The translations under genes were made by a program, and so were the position numbers. From assembly GCA_963828715.1 (NCBI GenBank), contig CAWHFX010000004.1, positions 124,001-188,000 on the forward strand: 64,000 nt of DNA, in the 5' to 3' direction. The notes below the pieces were generated by a model. The model had not been told where the DNA came from. It saw only the letters and a list, made by a program, of their open reading frames with translations, and made no database searches. Origin of the DNA: JAQGMV01 sp963828715 (GTDB lineage: Bacteria; Pseudomonadota; Gammaproteobacteria; Burkholderiales; SG8-41). Each line of letters opens with the position of its first letter. The stretch's first letter is position 1. Positions 56,362-64,000 of the stretch are shown here, piece after piece.

Positions 56362-57642
56362 ATGCTCGATATTCAGCTCCTGCGCAACGACCTCGACGGT
56401 ATCGCGAAGCGTCTCGCGCAACGCGGTTACACGTTCGATGCCACATCGTTCCAGGCGCTCGAGCAGGAGCGCAAGTCGATTCAGACGCAGACGCAGGACT
56501 TGCAGTCGCGCCGCAATCAGTTGTCGCGGCAGATCGGACAGCTCAAGGCAAAAGGCGAAGACGCGATCGAGCTCATGGCGCAGGTGAATGCGCAGGCCGA
56601 CGGGCTGAAGGCACTGGAGCAGAAGTTGAACGACGTGCAGGCGCGACTCAACGATTTCATCCGCGTCGTTCCGAACGTGCCGCACGAGTCCGTGCCGCAG
56701 GGCGGATCCGTCCGAAGAGAATGCCGAGGTGCATCGGGTCGGCACGCCGCGCACGTTCGATTTTCCGGTCAAGGATCACGTCGACATCGGTGCCGGCCTC
56801 GGAATGCTCGACTTCGACGCCGCTGTGAAGATCGCGGGCGCGCGTTTTTCAGTGCTGAAAGGACCGCTTGCACGACTGCACCGCGCCCTCGCGCAGTTCA
56901 TGCTCGATGTGCACACCACAGAGCACGGCTATACGGAAGTGTATGTGCCGTACATGGTGAATGCCGCGAGCGCGGACGGTGTGTCGAGTCTGGCGAAGTT
57001 CAAGGACGATCTGTTCAAGATCGAAGGCCGCGATCTCTATCTCATTCCGACGGCCGAATACCCGGTGACGAATCTCGTACGCGACGAGATCCTGCCAGCG
57101 TCAGCACTGCCGCTCAAGTTCGTCTGCCACTCGCCTTGCTTCCGCAGTGAGGCCGGCTCATACGGCAAGGACACGCGGGGCATGATCCGCCAACACCAGT
57201 TCGACAAGGTCGAGCTCGTGCAGATCGTGCGTCCCCCCGAATCGTACGAGGCGGCACGAAGAGCTCACGCGCCACGCGGAGACCATACTGGAGCGTCTCG
57301 ACTTGCCGTATCGCATCGATCACGCTTTGCACCGGCGATATGGGATTCTCATCGGCTAAAACGTACGATCTCGAAGTCTGGCTGCCGGGGCAGAACACGT
57401 ATCGCGAGATCTCTTCGTGCAGCAACTTCGAAGCGTTTCAGGCGCGTCGCATGCAGGCGCGCTTCAGCAACGAGAAGGGCAGGACGGAGTTCGTGCACAC
57501 GCTCAATGGGTCCGGACTCGCCGTCGGAAGAACGCTCGTCGCCGTGCTTGAGAACTATCAGCGGTCGGACGGAGGCGTCGATGTGCCCGCGGCGCTGCAG
57601 TCCTATATGGCCGGAGTGCAAGTCATTTCCGCGAGCGCGTGA
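56362..57642 (+). pseudogene. serS: Seryl-tRNA synthetase, frameshifted
   Basis: Charges tRNA-Ser. N-terminal coiled coil (residues about 30-100, FQALEQERKSIQTQTQDLQS), then motif 1-like GLGMLDFDAA, TAEYPVTNLVRDEIL, motif 2 FRSEAGSYGKDTRGMIRQHQ and, in the last frame, motif 3 NGSGLAVGRTLVAVLENYQ. Extra single bases near 56708, 57256 and 57326 explain the breaks; repaired length is 425 residues. As an essential gene it cannot be truly broken unless a second copy exists. A GATAAT at 56332 may be its -10 box. Confidence 0.94.
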
Positions 57643-57679
57643 GTTGTCGAAGCAACGGTCTGCACGTGCGTGTCGTTTT

Positions 57680-57708
57680 TGGCCCTATGCAGCCATCGTG
57701 TAGAATTT
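57680..57708 (+). promoter_or_regulatory. Candidate promoter for tRNA-Ser
   Basis: TTGGCC followed after 16 bases by TAGAAT, ending about 110 bases before the tRNA. Reasonable sigma-70 spacing, weak -35 box. The leader between contains no open frame. Confidence 0.35.
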
Positions 57709-57815
57709 GGCTTCCCCGGGAGTGGTGCCAAAGCTCACCTTCGCGTGCAAAGCGCGATAGGTAAATCCGGAGGGCTAGCCGGAGCCAGGGCCGGTAGAGC
57801 CCGCAAGCTTCAAAC

Positions 57816-57905
57816 GGAGAGATGCCAGAGCGGTTGAATGGGCCGGTCTCGAAAACCGGTAGAGGCGCAAGCCTCTCGTGGGTTCGAATCCCACTCTCTC
57901 CGCCA
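57816..57905 (+). tRNA. tRNA-Ser, anticodon CGA
   Basis: Acceptor arms GGAGAGA and TCTCTCC pair fully, followed by discriminator G and encoded CCA. The anticodon stem GCCGGT/ACCGGT closes loop CTCGAAA, giving CGA (reads UCG). A long variable arm (GAGGC..GCCTC) marks it as a class II serine tRNA, and the T-loop GGTTCGAATCC is standard. It follows serS by 173 bases. Confidence 0.97.
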
Positions 57906-58491
57906 TCCAGTCACAGAAATCCCGAGTGTTCGCGGATCGTGGGCGTAAACCCACGGATTTCGCCGTCTTTTTCGGCCGAGCCGCTCTCTGTGCCGACATT
58001 TCCTGGTGCGCAGCCGCGGTTTCGGGCAACCTTTCTCCGGCGGTCACTTTCGTTAGTTCGTTGGCCTGCGTTAAGCGAGCCGAGACGCAAGTTTGAAAGT
58101 GCCTAGAGTGCAGTCTGCTGAGCTATCGGCTAACTCCGCGGCATCCCGGCCTGTTGCTGTGCGACAAACCCACCGACGTCAGCCCTGAATTCGACCGCAG
58201 TTCATAAGTAGAGGTAGGCTGTGCTTCGTCGCTCCTGAAGGAGAGGAAGGACGCCAGCGCTTCTTTGCATTCTGCACAGAAGTGGTTTTTGTGACACTCG
58301 GGCGTCGTTTACGCGTTTCCCTACGCGAGCGACACCCCGGAAGGCCCGGTGCTAACCCCGGTGAATCCGAGCCCTCCTCTCCAGTGCCTCGCCGCTCCTT
58401 GATGCGCATCAAAGCGATTGTGCGCATGCATCCGCGAGGATTTCTTTTCTGCCGGCCTTAACCGCCAAGCGGCCCTTACGATATTGCCCCC
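57906..58491. other. No gene seen
   Basis: Open frames here have no protein-like composition, and several are antisense to each other. Nothing like an RNA gene or att repeat of the tRNA 3' end was seen. Confidence 0.5.
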
Positions 58492-58710
58492 ATGCGGCGC
58501 TACGACACACCTCTGGAACGCGCGCACCGGCACGTGCAAGACGCCGAACACCGTGTTCGCGAGCAAGCCGAACGCATAGAGAACATGCGCAGCGCGGGGC
58601 ACGACACACGGACAGCCGAGGAAATGCTGCTCGTGTTCGAGCAAGCCTTGGAGATCATGCGTGCGCACCGCGCATTCGTGGAGCGCCGCGAGCGTGGGCA
58701 TTCTATTTGA
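58492..58710 (+). CDS. Small hypothetical protein (72 aa)
   Basis: Highly charged helical protein, MRRYDTPLERAHRHVQDAEH, likely a coiled coil (heptad-like leucine and alanine spacing). Similar small proteins with a YDTPLERA start are frequent in alpha- and betaproteobacteria and have no known role. No strong ribosome site. Start ATG 58492. Confidence 0.6.
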   Translation: MRRYDTPLERAHRHVQDAEHRVREQAERIENMRSAGHDTRTAEEMLLVFEQALEIMRAHRAFVERRERGHSI

Positions 58711-58795
58711 TGCGGATCACTTGGTGCTCGCCGCAAGATCGAAGGTGCCGCAGAACGTAATAGGTAGACGCGCTTCGGTAGCCTCGCGCGGTGAG

Positions 58796-59020
58796 ATGCT
58801 CAAACCTTCTGTCAGGAAGTGGAGTAACCGAGTTCGCGTCCGCCGCGATATGAGCGGCGCTTGGGTTTGGGAGCTTGTGACACCAGACGACCACGTCGTC
58901 CAGCGATCCAGATCGTTCGGCGATCGCGCGGAGTGCGAGGCTGACGCAAAGCGACAGGAGGTACCGGTAGAGGGATTAAGTCGCGCAGGCGCACCGAATA
59001 AGCTTTCGGTTCCGCCGTAG
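58796..59020 (+). CDS. Small hypothetical protein (74 aa)
   Basis: MLKPSVRKWSNRVRVRRDMS, then WVWELVTPDDHVVQRSRSFG and AECEADAKRQEVPVEGL. The WxWEL..P+..VV..S..F pattern reads like the short beta-rich proteins with a DUF1508-like feel, but this is weak. It stands 85 bases after the previous small gene, same strand. Confidence 0.5.
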   Translation: MLKPSVRKWSNRVRVRRDMSGAWVWELVTPDDHVVQRSRSFGDRAECEADAKRQEVPVEGLSRAGAPNKLSVPP

Positions 59021-59150
59021 ATCGTACCCACGTACGCGCATGAGAGCGTGGAGGGCCTCGAGCGTGCAGGTGCGCGCGTGTCCGAGAATGCGGCAACTGT
59101 TCCGGTGCAGGCTCGCGCTTTGCAGCCCGGTTGGCGAGCGGGTGCAACTC

Positions 59151-59532
59151 ATGGACCTCTGGAACTTCTATCAAAACGACGCACGTCTCTGGTGTTGGAC
59201 ACACACCGACGACGCCGAAGTCCGGACTGAAAGCAAGATAAGGGTTCAACAATCGGACGGAGTGCATCGCCGATGCGATGAAGCATGGCTATCACCAGAG
59301 CCCTCCGCAGGCCGACCGGCTGGGCATTCTCGGTTCGGCACGAGGAGTAGTCCAGTGGGCGTCTAGATTGCTCGGCCTTGGGTTTTGGGGCGAGTTATGG
59401 GTACGAACATACCGCCAGTCGCACTGGCCCGACGGGATTACTGGAAGAGTGAAGCTGAAAGAGCCGCCGAGCGCGGAGACTTCACTGAAGCGGCTGTGGC
59501 GACGCGTTTCGTCCGCGAATACGACCGCTTAA
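59151..59532 (+). pseudogene. Small hypothetical protein, one frameshift
   Basis: The first piece reads MDLWNFYQNDARLWCWTHTD; after VQQSD it moves to the next frame and reads ECIADAMKHGYHQSPPQADR. One extra G near 59259-59260 explains the change. The tail past about 59390 lies over the next small gene and may not be real. Function unknown; the pattern W-FY---LW-WTH is shared by small accessory proteins of Burkholderiales, from memory only. Confidence 0.4.
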
Positions 59533-59570
59533 TGGAGGAGATGCGCAACGAACGTAGCGAACCCCATTAA
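59397..59570 (+). CDS. Small hypothetical protein (57 aa)
   Basis: MGTNIPPVALARRDYWKSEA, then RAAERGDFTEAAVATRFVRE: a single amphipathic helix is likely. ATG 59397; no clear ribosome site. Unrecognised. Confidence 0.45.
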   Translation: MGTNIPPVALARRDYWKSEAERAAERGDFTEAAVATRFVREYDRLMEEMRNERSEPH

Positions 59571-59944
59571 CCAAGCACTGCGCCAAAGCAGCCCGGCTCA
59601 AGTGGGGCACGGCGCGGCGCTACCTAGCCGCCACGCAAGCGGCCACAACAATGTGGCGCAAAACCGGAGTCGCCCGTTTCTGGTGATCTGTAAAGACTGT
59701 ATCTGATGTTACAGGCCTGTCAGATCATCTGTGTTCATCGTCAGCGAGTGGCTCGAGTCCCGTCGTTTGGGAGGTCGCCGAACCTCCCACGGCCGCGCGC
59801 CAGCCCACGGAAGTAGCAGCGGCAGGGCGACGCGCTTCTGACAACAGCCGCGAGCCGCGTCTGGTCGAGACAAGCGCGGCGGTTCGGTCCAGGACCGCAC
59901 TTTGCAGCGCATCGAATGTATCCATTGACTTGAAGGAGAGCGTA
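59571..59944. other. No gene seen
   Basis: A 374-base stretch without credible frame. It holds the leader and ribosome site (GAAGGAGAG) of the PRC-barrel gene at its end. Confidence 0.5.
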
Positions 59945-60358
59945 ATGAGCTACATGGAACGCGACCCTTATGGGATGTATCGCTACACCACCGGCGAAAA
60001 GCAAGGGCCCGGACCCGAACTGATGGGGGCGAATACCCTCACAGGCGAAGACGTTTACAACACCCGGGAAGAAGATCTTGGTGACATCAAAGAGTTCATG
60101 ATCGACATGCGCACCGGGCGCATCGCCTACGCCGTTCTCTCGTTCGGCGGCGTTCTTGGCATGGGCGAAAAGCTATTCGCCATACCCTGGAGCGCATTGA
60201 AGCTCGATACCGTGAACAAGCGCTTCATCCTCGACATTGACAAGGACCGGCTGCAAGATGCCCCGGGGTTTGATAAGGATGCGTGGCCGCGCATGGCCGA
60301 TCGGAATTGGGCGACGCAAATCCATTCGTATTACAAAGCCAAGCCGTATTGGGATTGA
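59945..60358 (+). CDS. PRC-barrel domain protein (137 aa)
   Basis: PRC-barrel fold: TLTGEDVYNTREEDLGDIKE, FMIDMRTGRIAYAVLSFGGV and KLFAIPWSALKLDT match the beta-strand pattern of the photosynthetic-reaction-centre H / RimM domain in its stand-alone stress-protein form. AAGGAGAG is 4 bases before ATG. Such genes often sit with BON-domain lipoproteins, as here. Function unknown. Confidence 0.85.
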   Translation: MSYMERDPYGMYRYTTGEKQGPGPELMGANTLTGEDVYNTREEDLGDIKEFMIDMRTGRIAYAVLSFGGVLGMGEKLFAIPWSALKLDTVNKRFILDIDKDRLQDAPGFDKDAWPRMADRNWATQIHSYYKAKPYWD

Positions 60359-60544
60359 GCGGACGCTCGATTTGAAATCCTAAAGATAGCCGGATGGGAA
60401 GTCGGCGCCGCGCATTCGTAAGGAAGCCGGCGCCGGCCCGCACCAACGCGTGGATGGCTATCGGTGCGAGTTCCGACATGAGCGGATAACGTCCGCTGAG
60501 TCGAATACCTTCAGAACAGGCGACTCGCTCCGCGCCATCTAAGG

Positions 60545-60720
60545 CTTGGCGGCGCCACTCCCACGGCGGCACCGGCTGCAGCGTAGCCCATGAGCCCGCG
60601 CCGCGCTGCGCGTGCTTCCTGTTCGATCGCATACAGCGGCGAATCAGCCGGCGCGTAGCGCACGAGCGCCCCTGACGGCACGACTGTGCAGGCCGTGCTT
60701 GCTGTGTTGTCGGCGTCAGC
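60545..60720 (-). pseudogene. Thermonuclease (SNase)-like C-terminal fragment, copy 1
   Basis: Reverse strand reads ALVRYAPADSPLYAIEQEAR then AARRGL, and after one shift WATLQPVPPWEWRRQ, the C-terminal end of secreted staphylococcal-nuclease-like proteins. The 5' half is missing. The same block returns at 61010-61309. Confidence 0.6.
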
Positions 60721-60740
60721 ACGCCTAAAGGAGATGAGCT

Positions 60741-60983
60741 ATGTCACAGCGGCTTACCATCGCTTTAACTCTTGCTCTTGCATGCGCCCTCGGCTCGTGC
60801 GGCCAAGACAATAAAAAGCCGAAAACGAGCGCGGAGAAGCCAGCCGGCGCCTCGTCTACTGTAGGCAGTGGTACGGCTGCGAACCCAACCAAAGCGCCTC
60901 TACAAACCGGGGAAGTTCCGGCGGGCGCGACGGGCGGCGAGGGCAACAAGACAGGCGCCCGCACCACACCTCCGCCGAAGTAA
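60741..60983 (+). CDS. Small lipoprotein (80 aa)
   Basis: Signal peptide MSQRLTIALTLALACALGSC with lipobox LGSC; the mature 61 residues are low-complexity Lys/Pro/Ala/Gly/Thr (KPAGASSTVGSGTAANPT). AAAGGAG is 7 bases upstream. Lipid-anchored in a membrane; role unknown. Confidence 0.75.
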   Translation: MSQRLTIALTLALACALGSCGQDNKKPKTSAEKPAGASSTVGSGTAANPTKAPLQTGEVPAGATGGEGNKTGARTTPPPK

Positions 60984-61009
60984 ATTTAGTCCGCCGCAGC
61001 GGGCTTCAC

Positions 61010-61309
61010 GCCATTCCCACGGCGGCACTGGCTGCAGCGTAGCCCATAAGCCACGGCGTGCTGCTCGAGCTTCTGCCTCTACAGCATACAGGGCGAATCG
61101 GCCGGCGCGTAGCGCACGAACACCCACGCCATTCCTTGCCGCACTTGCTCGGCGCCAGCGTCCGTCCCGCTACAGCGCACGCGTGCGAGCAGACGGCCAT
61201 TCCGATCGTGCTTGTTCCCGTCGATCTGTGCGGCCTCGCCACCGCAAACGCCTTCGGGTCCCAGAAGGACGCTTCGGGCACAAGGCTTGCCGCCACTCCG
61301 TAGCGACAT
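61010..61309 (-). pseudogene. Thermonuclease (SNase)-like fragment, copy 2
   Basis: Reverse strand reads GRLLARVRCSGTDAGAEQVR, QGMAWVFVRYAPADSP, then in another frame LYAVEAEARAARRGLWATLQ and PVPPWEWREA. A base seems lost at CGCCCTG compared with copy 1 (CGCCGCTG). The N-terminal catalytic Arg/Asp part is degraded. The SNase remnants flank the small lipoprotein gene, so a duplication is likely. Confidence 0.65.
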
Positions 61310-61327
61310 TCATTCGAGAGGTGAGCC

Positions 61328-61684
61328 ATGAACGTCAAATCAAAATCAACATCGTGTCTTGTCGTCGCAGGTGTGTTCGTCGGGGCGCTTGCTGGCTGCG
61401 CGACCGATCGCCACGATGCGTCGGCGCGGCACGAGACCATGACCGAGCGCGTCGATGACGGATGGATTACGACCAAGATCAAATCCGATTTTACGGTGGA
61501 CCACAGTGTCAGTGCGACGAACATCCACGTCAACACGGATAACGGCGTAGTGCTCCTGAGCGGGGTCGCAAAGAGTCAGGACGAAATCAATCGGGCCATG
61601 CAGATCGCGCGAAGCGTCAAAGGCGTGAGGTCGGTCAGGAACGAGATGCAGTTGCAGGGCGCGGGCGTAGGCGCAACGCGATAG
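61328..61684 (+). CDS. BON-domain lipoprotein (118 aa)
   Basis: Signal peptide ending in lipobox LAGC (MNVKSKSTSCLVVAGVFVGA then LAGC). The BON domain covers residues about 40-110: DDGWITTKIKSDFTVDHSVS, NIHVNTDNGVVLLSGVAKSQ and ARSVKGVRSVRNEM. OsmY/BON proteins bind membranes and respond to osmotic stress. GAGGTG precedes ATG 61328. Confidence 0.9.
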   Translation: MNVKSKSTSCLVVAGVFVGALAGCATDRHDASARHETMTERVDDGWITTKIKSDFTVDHSVSATNIHVNTDNGVVLLSGVAKSQDEINRAMQIARSVKGVRSVRNEMQLQGAGVGATR

Positions 61685-61923
61685 TGGGACGCGGCAGCGC
61701 CGATCTGAGTGCTCTGGTCGGCGCGTCGCGTTCTTCGCTGAGAGAGTGGCAGCGTCAAGCGGGCCGCTGATGATGTTCGCGCAGCATAGTGCGATATGGT
61801 CGCGCGATCGTGTAGCATCTTGGCCAACGATAAGCCGGCGCGCGCCGATTGGTGGACCGTCTGGACGCCGGGCCGCAGCATGCCCCTGTCACGTCACGAC
61901 TAGCACCTACTCGGAGGACGTGA

Positions 61924-62076
61924 ATGGACGACGAAGTCATTGAGCTTGCGCGCGAGATATACGTGCACGCAATCGCCGACCGACTTACGAACATGAGCCC
62001 GGACCTAATGAAGGAGACGGCGAAAGACGCGCTGCAGGCGGCCGAAGCGTTCTTTGCGGTGCTCGCAAAACACTAG
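61924..62076 (+). CDS. Very small protein (50 aa)
   Basis: Frame MDDEVIELAREIYVHAIADR, LTNMSPDLMKETAKDALQAA, EAFFAVLAKH, with CGGAGGACGTGA just before the ATG. The helix-turn-helix-like alternation of acidic and aliphatic residues looks like a true protein. No family recognised. Confidence 0.6.
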   Translation: MDDEVIELAREIYVHAIADRLTNMSPDLMKETAKDALQAAEAFFAVLAKH

Positions 62077-62267
62077 CGTCGTCGCCGCGCTAGCGGCAAC
62101 GATCGCGTAGCGTGCGTTTCCAGCCGAGCGCGAGCATCCGATACTCACCCTACGCATCGGAGGGCGTCACGCGCTGGCCGTCGTGCATATTCCGCCGCGA
62201 GACTCTCACCGAGCTCGTCGCGGACTCTTCGAGGCGGACTAGCGCTTGCTAGGCATAAATCGTTGCC
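62077..62267. other. No gene seen
   Basis: No credible frame or RNA structure; it separates the 50-residue gene from the hairpin at 62268. Confidence 0.4.
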
Positions 62268-62292
62268 GCGCAGGCAGCTCAGTTGCCTGCGC
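62268..62292. repeat. Nine-base perfect hairpin
   Basis: Arms GCGCAGGCA and TGCCTGCGC around a seven-base loop. The T-run after it is poor, so a terminator is only possible. Confidence 0.55.
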
Positions 62293-62438
62293 CTTTAGTC
62301 TTATATGCAGGCACACGAAGTCGGCTGTCCCTTGTTGGCAGTCAATCTTTTGAAGCACTGGTGGGCGGTTGCCGCATGAGGGGCCGGAAGCATTGGACAA
62401 TTGCCGCATCGCGACGCACTGCAAGCTCTCGGCAGATG

Positions 62439-62462
62439 AAAAAAGCGGGGCCGAAGCCCCGC
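62439..62462 (-). terminator. Rho-independent terminator, minus strand
   Basis: Read on the minus strand, GCGGGGC-TTCG-GCCCCGC is followed by six T. UUCG is an extra-stable tetraloop. No minus-strand gene is recognised just upstream, so it may end a transcript of a lost gene. Confidence 0.8.
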
Positions 62463-62589
62463 AATGGAGGAGCCGGCCACTGGAGCAACCCGACCGGCAA
62501 AGTATGCTGACACCAAGCCCTCGACCAGAGCTATTGGGCTAAAGGCTAACGCGCCGGTGCGGTGGGCACAACGTGAGACGCGCGCTCAT

Positions 62590-62706
62590 TTCAGCGCTCG
62601 TCACGACGAACATGGCACCGACTACCTCGGTTACAGAAGCATTCAGCACACCGTCCGCTACACCGAAATGGCGCCAGAGCGGTTCAAGAACTTCTGGCGC
62701 GACTGA
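62590..62706 (+). pseudogene. Tyrosine recombinase (phage-type integrase) C-terminal remnant
   Basis: The last 39 codons read DYLGYRSIQHTVRYTEMAPE then RFKNFWRD and stop. This is the end of tyrosine recombinases: an HxxR-like region changed to GYRS, with the nucleophile Tyr kept in VRYTE. The rest of the catalytic domain is absent. It marks a former mobile element. Confidence 0.65.
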
Positions 62707-63068
62707 AGGTGCGTCAGTTGCCAGAGGTGAGACGGCGGAGTTGTTGGATTCGATCGCAAACATACCCGACAAGGCATTCCTCGTTACACGCAGCCGGATC
62801 CACTTGGTTGCAGCTTTAAAACGCTGCCTCGTGAGCTTGCCAGATCAGCGGGTAACGCCATGCTCATGCCGCGACATAGTGACAACAGTCCAGCGCATGC
62901 CGGCTCAATGCACGGCGCCGCACGGAACGCTCTACACGCGCGTGTAGATGTCTTCGTTAGTCGCGCTGACCTACCGCAGGCTGACGCGCGCGGTAGGTCG
63001 CTCGTACTTCTACACACCGCTTTTAGCCGTTTGTCTAGCTCACGGCTGCCAAATGGCCGGTGCGCTGG
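62707..63068. other. No gene seen; holds two inverted repeats
   Basis: No credible frame. Perfect palindrome CTACACGCGCGTGTAG at 62932-62947, and ten-base arms GACCTACCGC (62968-62977) and GCGGTAGGTC (62990-62999) around a 12-base loop. Confidence 0.55.
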
Positions 63069-64000
63069 TTAGAACCGGCAGGTCGGACTCGCCTTCCCGG
63101 CCGGCGTGTCACGCCAGATCCTGTCCTTGTAGGAAAAAGTCGCCAGTCCGGGGCGCAGGTAATCATACGGATCGTTGAGACCGCGGATCTCCGGGCGTTC
63201 CTCGAGCGGGATCTTGAACACGTCGAACTGCTTCACCAGCGCCTGCTGGTAGAACAATGACGCGCCGATGTTGAAGTTGTCGCTGTGGCCACCATAGAAG
63301 ATCTTCGGCTTGATGTTCTGGATATACATGCCGATGTCGCGAACGCCGTTCACGGTTTCCCCGACACTCACGATGGCACCGAGCTCCAGATCCGCTTTCG
63401 GGAGGAACTTGAGCATATCGAGCACGTTCGGCGCGAGGTCGATGAGCGGACCGGCAGTGTCGTGCCACACGAAGCTGAAGTCCGAATCCGCGACAGTGAA
63501 CTGATAGAACATGCTGACAGCACCACCGCCGCCAATGCCTGTGGTGGTCGTGTTCAGCTTGGGTGGAGGCGTTGCCGGGAACAACGTATCCACACGCGGA
63601 TCGCGTATCGGATTGACGAGCACGCCGGGGAAAGCCGCGTTCGGTCCATTTCCAAGACCCGAATGCACGTGTTTGAACGAGCTTACGCAGACATCCGGCC
63701 GCAGCACGTTGATCTCGCGGACTTCGCTGCCGGGCGCAGCGCCTGTCGTCGTGAGCGAGGTGCAGCGCACTTGGCTACCCGAAGGGAAGAGACCGGCTGA
63801 GACGAGTTTCGCCACGTCTGCGTCCATCGCGACGCAATGCTCCGCTGCGCCGAAGATGCGTGCACCCGTTTTGAGCGCGATGTATGCCGCGTTATCCGCA
63901 TGGTCCCCATGGCCATGGCCGATGAAGATCGCTTCCGGCTGCAGGTCGACGAGCTCCTGCACGGTGGTCGGAACGTACGCCGGCGTATCCGCAAGACGAT
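63069..64000 (-). CDS. Metallo-beta-lactamase-fold hydrolase, C-terminal part (runs off the window)
   Basis: The frame is open to the window end, giving 310 residues without its start. The metal motif is FIGHGHGDHADNAAYIA, i.e. HxHxDH; further ligands may be SFKHVHSGLG, the Asp/His in FVWHDTAGPLIDL and YGGHSDNFNIG. The order and the spacer are like the large MBL-fold hydrolases rather than beta-lactamases. Substrate unknown. It ends in CRF just upstream of the inverted repeats. Confidence 0.85.
   Translation of the reverse strand, partial: RLADTPAYVPTTVQELVDLQPEAIFIGHGHGDHADNAAYIALKTGARIFGAAEHCVAMDADVAKLVSAGLFPSGSQVRCTSLTTTGAAPGSEVREINVLRPDVCVSSFKHVHSGLGNGPNAAFPGVLVNPIRDPRVDTLFPATPPPKLNTTTTGIGGGGAVSMFYQFTVADSDFSFVWHDTAGPLIDLAPNVLDMLKFLPKADLELGAIVSVGETVNGVRDIGMYIQNIKPKIFYGGHSDNFNIGASLFYQQALVKQFDVFKIPLEERPEIRGLNDPYDYLRPGLATFSYKDRIWRDTPAGKASPTCRF

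Noticed and set aside
52600..57340. Programmed ribosomal frameshifting as the cause of the breaks
   Set aside because: Too many sites, no slippery heptamers or stimulatory structures at them, and all of one direction in genes not known to use it.
62470..62545. tRNA-like sequence on the minus strand (GCCCAATAGCTCTGGTC start)
   Set aside because: D-arm-like start, but no TTCGA-type T-loop and no closed acceptor stem.
57906..64000. Direct repeat of the tRNA-Ser 3' end as an attachment site
   Set aside because: No copy of the last 20 bases of the tRNA was found in the window; it may lie beyond the edge.
1..64000. CRISPR array, rRNA genes, complete insertion sequence
   Set aside because: No regular spaced repeats, rRNA signature or transposase frame seen anywhere in the window.

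Overview
The window reads as chromosomal DNA of a high-GC betaproteobacterium, probably Burkholderiales-like. Evidence is two Bug/TctC-type periplasmic receptors, a glcDEF glycolate oxidase set, an isoquinoline-oxidoreductase-type molybdenum hydroxylase, and the block trxB / Crp-Fnr regulator / ftsK / lolA / rarA / serS. This is a reading by family recognition only; no database search was run.

Layout. 1-3.5 kb (minus): acyl-CoA module (thiolase, DUF35 OB-fold partner, acyl-CoA ligase, MaoC hydratase). 3.6-8.8 kb (minus): frameshifted DNA methyltransferase and glcF-glcE-glcD. 8.8-17.4 kb (minus): DMT exporter, then a redox operon of a 2-oxoacid:ferredoxin oxidoreductase (alpha and beta), an NfnA/NfnB-like flavoprotein pair and an unusual 725-residue protein ending in a ferredoxin domain. 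17.5-27 kb: SDR, SEC-C protein, tartronate semialdehyde reductase, a Bug receptor, and a minus-strand operon iorA-iorB-hyi-Bug-amidohydrolase. 27-36.2 kb: mocA-like gene, membrane-anchored C13 (legumain-like) protein, MoxR ATPase and VWA pair, hotdog thioesterase, PilB/GspE ATPase, ammonium transporter with a candidate sigma-54/NtrC control region. 36.3-49.9 kb: DSD1-type PLP enzyme, TerC, glutaryl-CoA dehydrogenase, a MacAB-like ABC system with two FtsX permeases, Nudix hydrolase, second MoxR/VWA-like pair, esterase, FemAB-like protein, PII. 50-57.9 kb: trxB, Crp/Fnr, ftsK, lolA, rarA, serS and tRNA-Ser(CGA). 57.9-64 kb: gene-poor accessory stretch with small orphan genes, nuclease fragments, a tyrosine recombinase remnant, several inverted repeats and a partial metallo-beta-lactamase-fold gene.

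Working together. GlcDEF makes glyoxylate; Hyi and GlxR act on hydroxypyruvate and tartronate semialdehyde, but glyoxylate carboligase is not in the window. MocA-type cytidylyltransferase is divergent from the molybdenum hydroxylase it could serve. Amt and PII are both present but 14 kb apart. SerRS is followed directly by a serine tRNA.

Quality warning. At least ten reading frames are broken. Every break in a recognisable housekeeping or metabolic gene that I could resolve fits extra single bases (+1), never a loss; about 26 of them fall in ftsK, lolA, rarA and serS (52.6-57.3 kb). After subtracting the extra bases the genes have normal family lengths (about 767, 202, 440 and 425 residues). 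Since these genes are normally essential or highly conserved, consensus error in the assembly is much likelier than true decay. Broken genes are listed as pseudogene type, with this caveat.
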